A DNA stretch of 16,490 bases from Anaerolineales bacterium UBA877 (GTDB lineage Bacteria; Chloroflexota; Anaerolineae; Anaerolineales; Villigracilaceae): the NCBI GenBank assembly GCA_002294405.1, contig DBFP01000045.1, forward strand, positions 12,227-28,716, read 5' to 3'. Shown piece after piece: positions 14,862 to 16,490 of the stretch. The position numbers were made by a program, and so were the translations under genes. Each line of letters starts with the position of its first letter. The first letter of the stretch is position 1. The notes below the pieces were generated by a model. The model did not search any database. It was not told where the DNA came from and saw only the letters and a program-made list of their open reading frames with translations.

Positions 14862-14893
14862 AAAAGGGTGCAGAAGAATTCTGCGCCTTTTTA
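14862..14893 (+). terminator. Rho-independent terminator of rplS
   Basis: AAAAGG...GCAGAA pairs with TTCTGC...CCTTTTT, with a small internal mismatch (GT opposite G) and a 3-nt loop, ending in a T-run at 14888-14892. It is a typical intrinsic terminator 17 bp after the rplS stop. Confidence 0.85.
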
Positions 14894-14911
14894 TATTGCC
14901 TGGAAGATGAT

Positions 14912-15634
14912 ATGGCACAACCAATTATCGGAATTACAACTTCTCAAGGGACGAATGAGGAAGATCTACCTATCGCATCACTAATGCGTGCCTATATAGA
15001 CGCCATGGTTGAGGCGGGAGGTATCCCCATATTAATTCCATCAAACTTGAGTAATGAGGCATTATTAACGCTATGTGATCGAGTGGGCGGAGTTTTATTT
15101 TCTGGTGGAGGGGACATTTCCATTGAAAGATTTGGGGGCGATTTTCATCCGAGAATCAGTGGTGTTGATCCTGAACGCGATTCGCTAGAATTATCCATAC
15201 TGGGTAATTTAATTGAAAAGGGAAAACCTTTTCTTGGCATTTGCCGTGGTTGTCAGGTAATCAATGTACGACTTGGTGGAACGTTGTATACGCACATATC
15301 AGACCAAATGCCAAATTCTCTGAAACACGACTATTACCCCGGCTATCCCCGGACCTACCTGGCGCATACAGTTAGAGTTGATAGTGGAACCCAACTTGCA
15401 CAGATACTTGGGGATAAAGAACTATCTGTAAACAGCTTCCATCATCAAGGGGTTAAGGATATTCCGGAGAGACTCAAGCCAGTGGCACATACTTCAGACG
15501 GCCTGGTCGAAGCATTGGAATTAAAACATCATCCTTTTGGATTGGCTGTTCAATGGCACCCTGAGTGGCTGACTAACCAGGAGACATCCCGAAGGTTATT
15601 CCGGGCATTTGTTGAAGCAGCTGGAATCCAATGA
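14912..15634 (+). CDS. Peptidase C26 / class-I glutamine amidotransferase-like hydrolase
   Basis: A 240-aa protein of the gamma-glutamyl-gamma-aminobutyrate hydrolase (PuuD-like) family, which cleaves gamma-glutamyl amide bonds. The nucleophile is C111 in LGICRGCQVINVRLGGTLY, and H216 and E218 in VQWHPEW complete the triad. GGVLFSGGGDISIERFG is the usual glycine-rich N-terminal segment. GGAAG lies five bases before ATG. It overlaps murI by ATGA, so the two are co-translated and this member may serve glutamyl or cell-wall metabolism rather than polyamine breakdown. The true substrate cannot be read from the sequence. Confidence 0.87.
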   Translation: MAQPIIGITTSQGTNEEDLPIASLMRAYIDAMVEAGGIPILIPSNLSNEALLTLCDRVGGVLFSGGGDISIERFGGDFHPRISGVDPERDSLELSILGNLIEKGKPFLGICRGCQVINVRLGGTLYTHISDQMPNSLKHDYYPGYPRTYLAHTVRVDSGTQLAQILGDKELSVNSFHHQGVKDIPERLKPVAHTSDGLVEALELKHHPFGLAVQWHPEWLTNQETSRRLFRAFVEAAGIQ

Positions 15635-16461
15635 TGAATCATGGCGGAAAAAATCCGGTCGGGGTTTTTGATTCCGGAGTTGGAGGCCTCTCAGTTTTAC
15701 GAGCCATTCGAGAACAACTCCCGAATGAGGCGATTCTTTACTTCGGAGACCAGGCTCATGTGCCATACGGCCTTCGACCACTGGAAGAGATTCGCGAATA
15801 TTCTTTTGCCATAACCCGCTTTTTATTAGGGAGAGACGCTAAACTTATCGTCGTGGCATGTAACACTGCCTCAGCAGCAGCATTAAATTCTCTCCGTCCA
15901 GGATTTCCAGATATACCCTTTGTTGGAATGGAACCACCGGTCAAGCCGGCAGTGGAGATTACACATACAGGTATTGTTGGTGTTTTGGCAACCCCGGCGA
16001 CGTTCCAGGGGGCTCTATATGCATCTGTTGTTGAGCGTTTTGCCGAAAATGTTACATTGCTTCAAAATACTTGCCCAGGATTGGTTCAAGAAATTGAAAA
16101 CGGTGCAATTAATGGAAGAAAAGCTCGAATAATACTTGAAACAGCTTTGCATCCCATGATGGAACGAGGCATCGATACCGTGGTTTTAGGGTGCACGCAT
16201 TTTCCCTTCGTTATTCCGCTTATACAGGAGATAGTCGGATCCAATGTACGTGTAATAGATCCAGCGCCGGCTGTAGCCCGTCAAGTTGGTAGACTTCTTG
16301 ATATGAAAGGATTAAGGACAGACGGAATATATTCCGAAAGCCCACTATATTTCACAAGCGGGGAATTAAAAAAGTTTAGAGAATTGTTGCCAACATTATT
16401 AAAGGAAAAAGGGAATATTCGGAAAGTCACTTGGAAGAATCATATTATTAAAATGGCATAA
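15631..16461 (+). CDS. murI: Glutamate racemase
   Basis: A 276-aa protein of standard length that converts L-glutamate to D-glutamate for peptidoglycan. Signatures: VGVFDSGVGGLSVL (D14), YFGDQAHVPYG, ACNTASAAALN with catalytic C77, and LGCTHFPFV with catalytic C188 and H190. The usual GDTA is GDQA here, a mild substitution. ATG at 15631 overlaps the TGA of the upstream hydrolase; ATGs at 15634 and 15641 are alternatives. The gene is complete; the remaining 29 bases to the window edge show nothing. Confidence 0.95.
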   Translation: MMNHGGKNPVGVFDSGVGGLSVLRAIREQLPNEAILYFGDQAHVPYGLRPLEEIREYSFAITRFLLGRDAKLIVVACNTASAAALNSLRPGFPDIPFVGMEPPVKPAVEITHTGIVGVLATPATFQGALYASVVERFAENVTLLQNTCPGLVQEIENGAINGRKARIILETALHPMMERGIDTVVLGCTHFPFVIPLIQEIVGSNVRVIDPAPAVARQVGRLLDMKGLRTDGIYSESPLYFTSGELKKFRELLPTLLKEKGNIRKVTWKNHIIKMA

Positions 16462-16490
16462 CTTGTGGAAAAAATTATTTTGAATATTCA

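Noticed and set aside
14912..15634. PuuD-like hydrolase as part of the putative putrescine/GABA pathway
   Set aside because: It is over 5 kb from the AOR operon, overlaps murI, and no other gamma-glutamylation genes are present. The family is broad, so a shared pathway is not supported.
16462..16490. Start of another gene at the right edge
   Set aside because: Only 29 AT-rich bases remain, with no start codon and SD pair that can be supported.

Overview
The window is about 48-50% G+C and looks like chromosomal DNA from an anaerobic bacterium. It has two tungsten/molybdenum aldehyde:ferredoxin oxidoreductases (AORs), an MshA-like GT4 glycosyltransferase with a GTG start, a NYN-LOTUS protein, a soluble multi-GAF histidine kinase, and an rplS region beside tRNA genes. 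This mix resembles Anaerolineae (Chloroflexota). That placement rests on gene content and remembered protein similarity, with no search behind it.

Left part (1-9420): a tightly packed plus-strand operon. In order it holds the tail of an unidentified upstream gene (ATGA overlap), a saccharopine-dehydrogenase-family NAD(P) enzyme, an APC permease close to polyamine (PUT) transporters, an AOR, a GabT-like class-III aminotransferase, a HemL-like class-III aminotransferase, and a second AOR of a different subfamily. Read as a unit, it imports an amine or amino acid, transaminates it to aldehydes, and oxidises the aldehydes with ferredoxin as electron acceptor. Two aminotransferases plus two AORs is the stoichiometry needed for putrescine -> 4-aminobutanal -> GABA -> succinate semialdehyde -> succinate. 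Lysine, beta-amino acid or other amine routes fit nearly as well. Two intercistronic GC-rich hairpins (1268-1299, 2951-2974) sit just before strong Shine-Dalgarno (SD) sequences, and their pyrimidine arms could also pair with those SDs.

Middle part (9421-11922): a hairpin lies where the operon meets tRNA-Thr(CGU), which is on the minus strand. That tRNA has a near-consensus promoter overlapping a perfect 25-nt palindrome, and the palindrome is shared with the divergent GT4 glycosyltransferase. A convergent NYN-domain putative RNase with a LOTUS/OST-HTH tail follows, then an AT-rich divergent promoter region.

Right part (11923-16490): a three-GAF soluble histidine kinase without a neighbouring response regulator; tRNA-Arg(UCG) on the minus strand, back to back with rplS (ribosomal protein L19); an intrinsic terminator; then a class-I glutamine-amidotransferase-like (peptidase C26) hydrolase overlapping murI (glutamate racemase) by ATGA. 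These look like housekeeping genes unrelated to the AOR operon. I saw no mobile elements, CRISPR arrays or rRNA.
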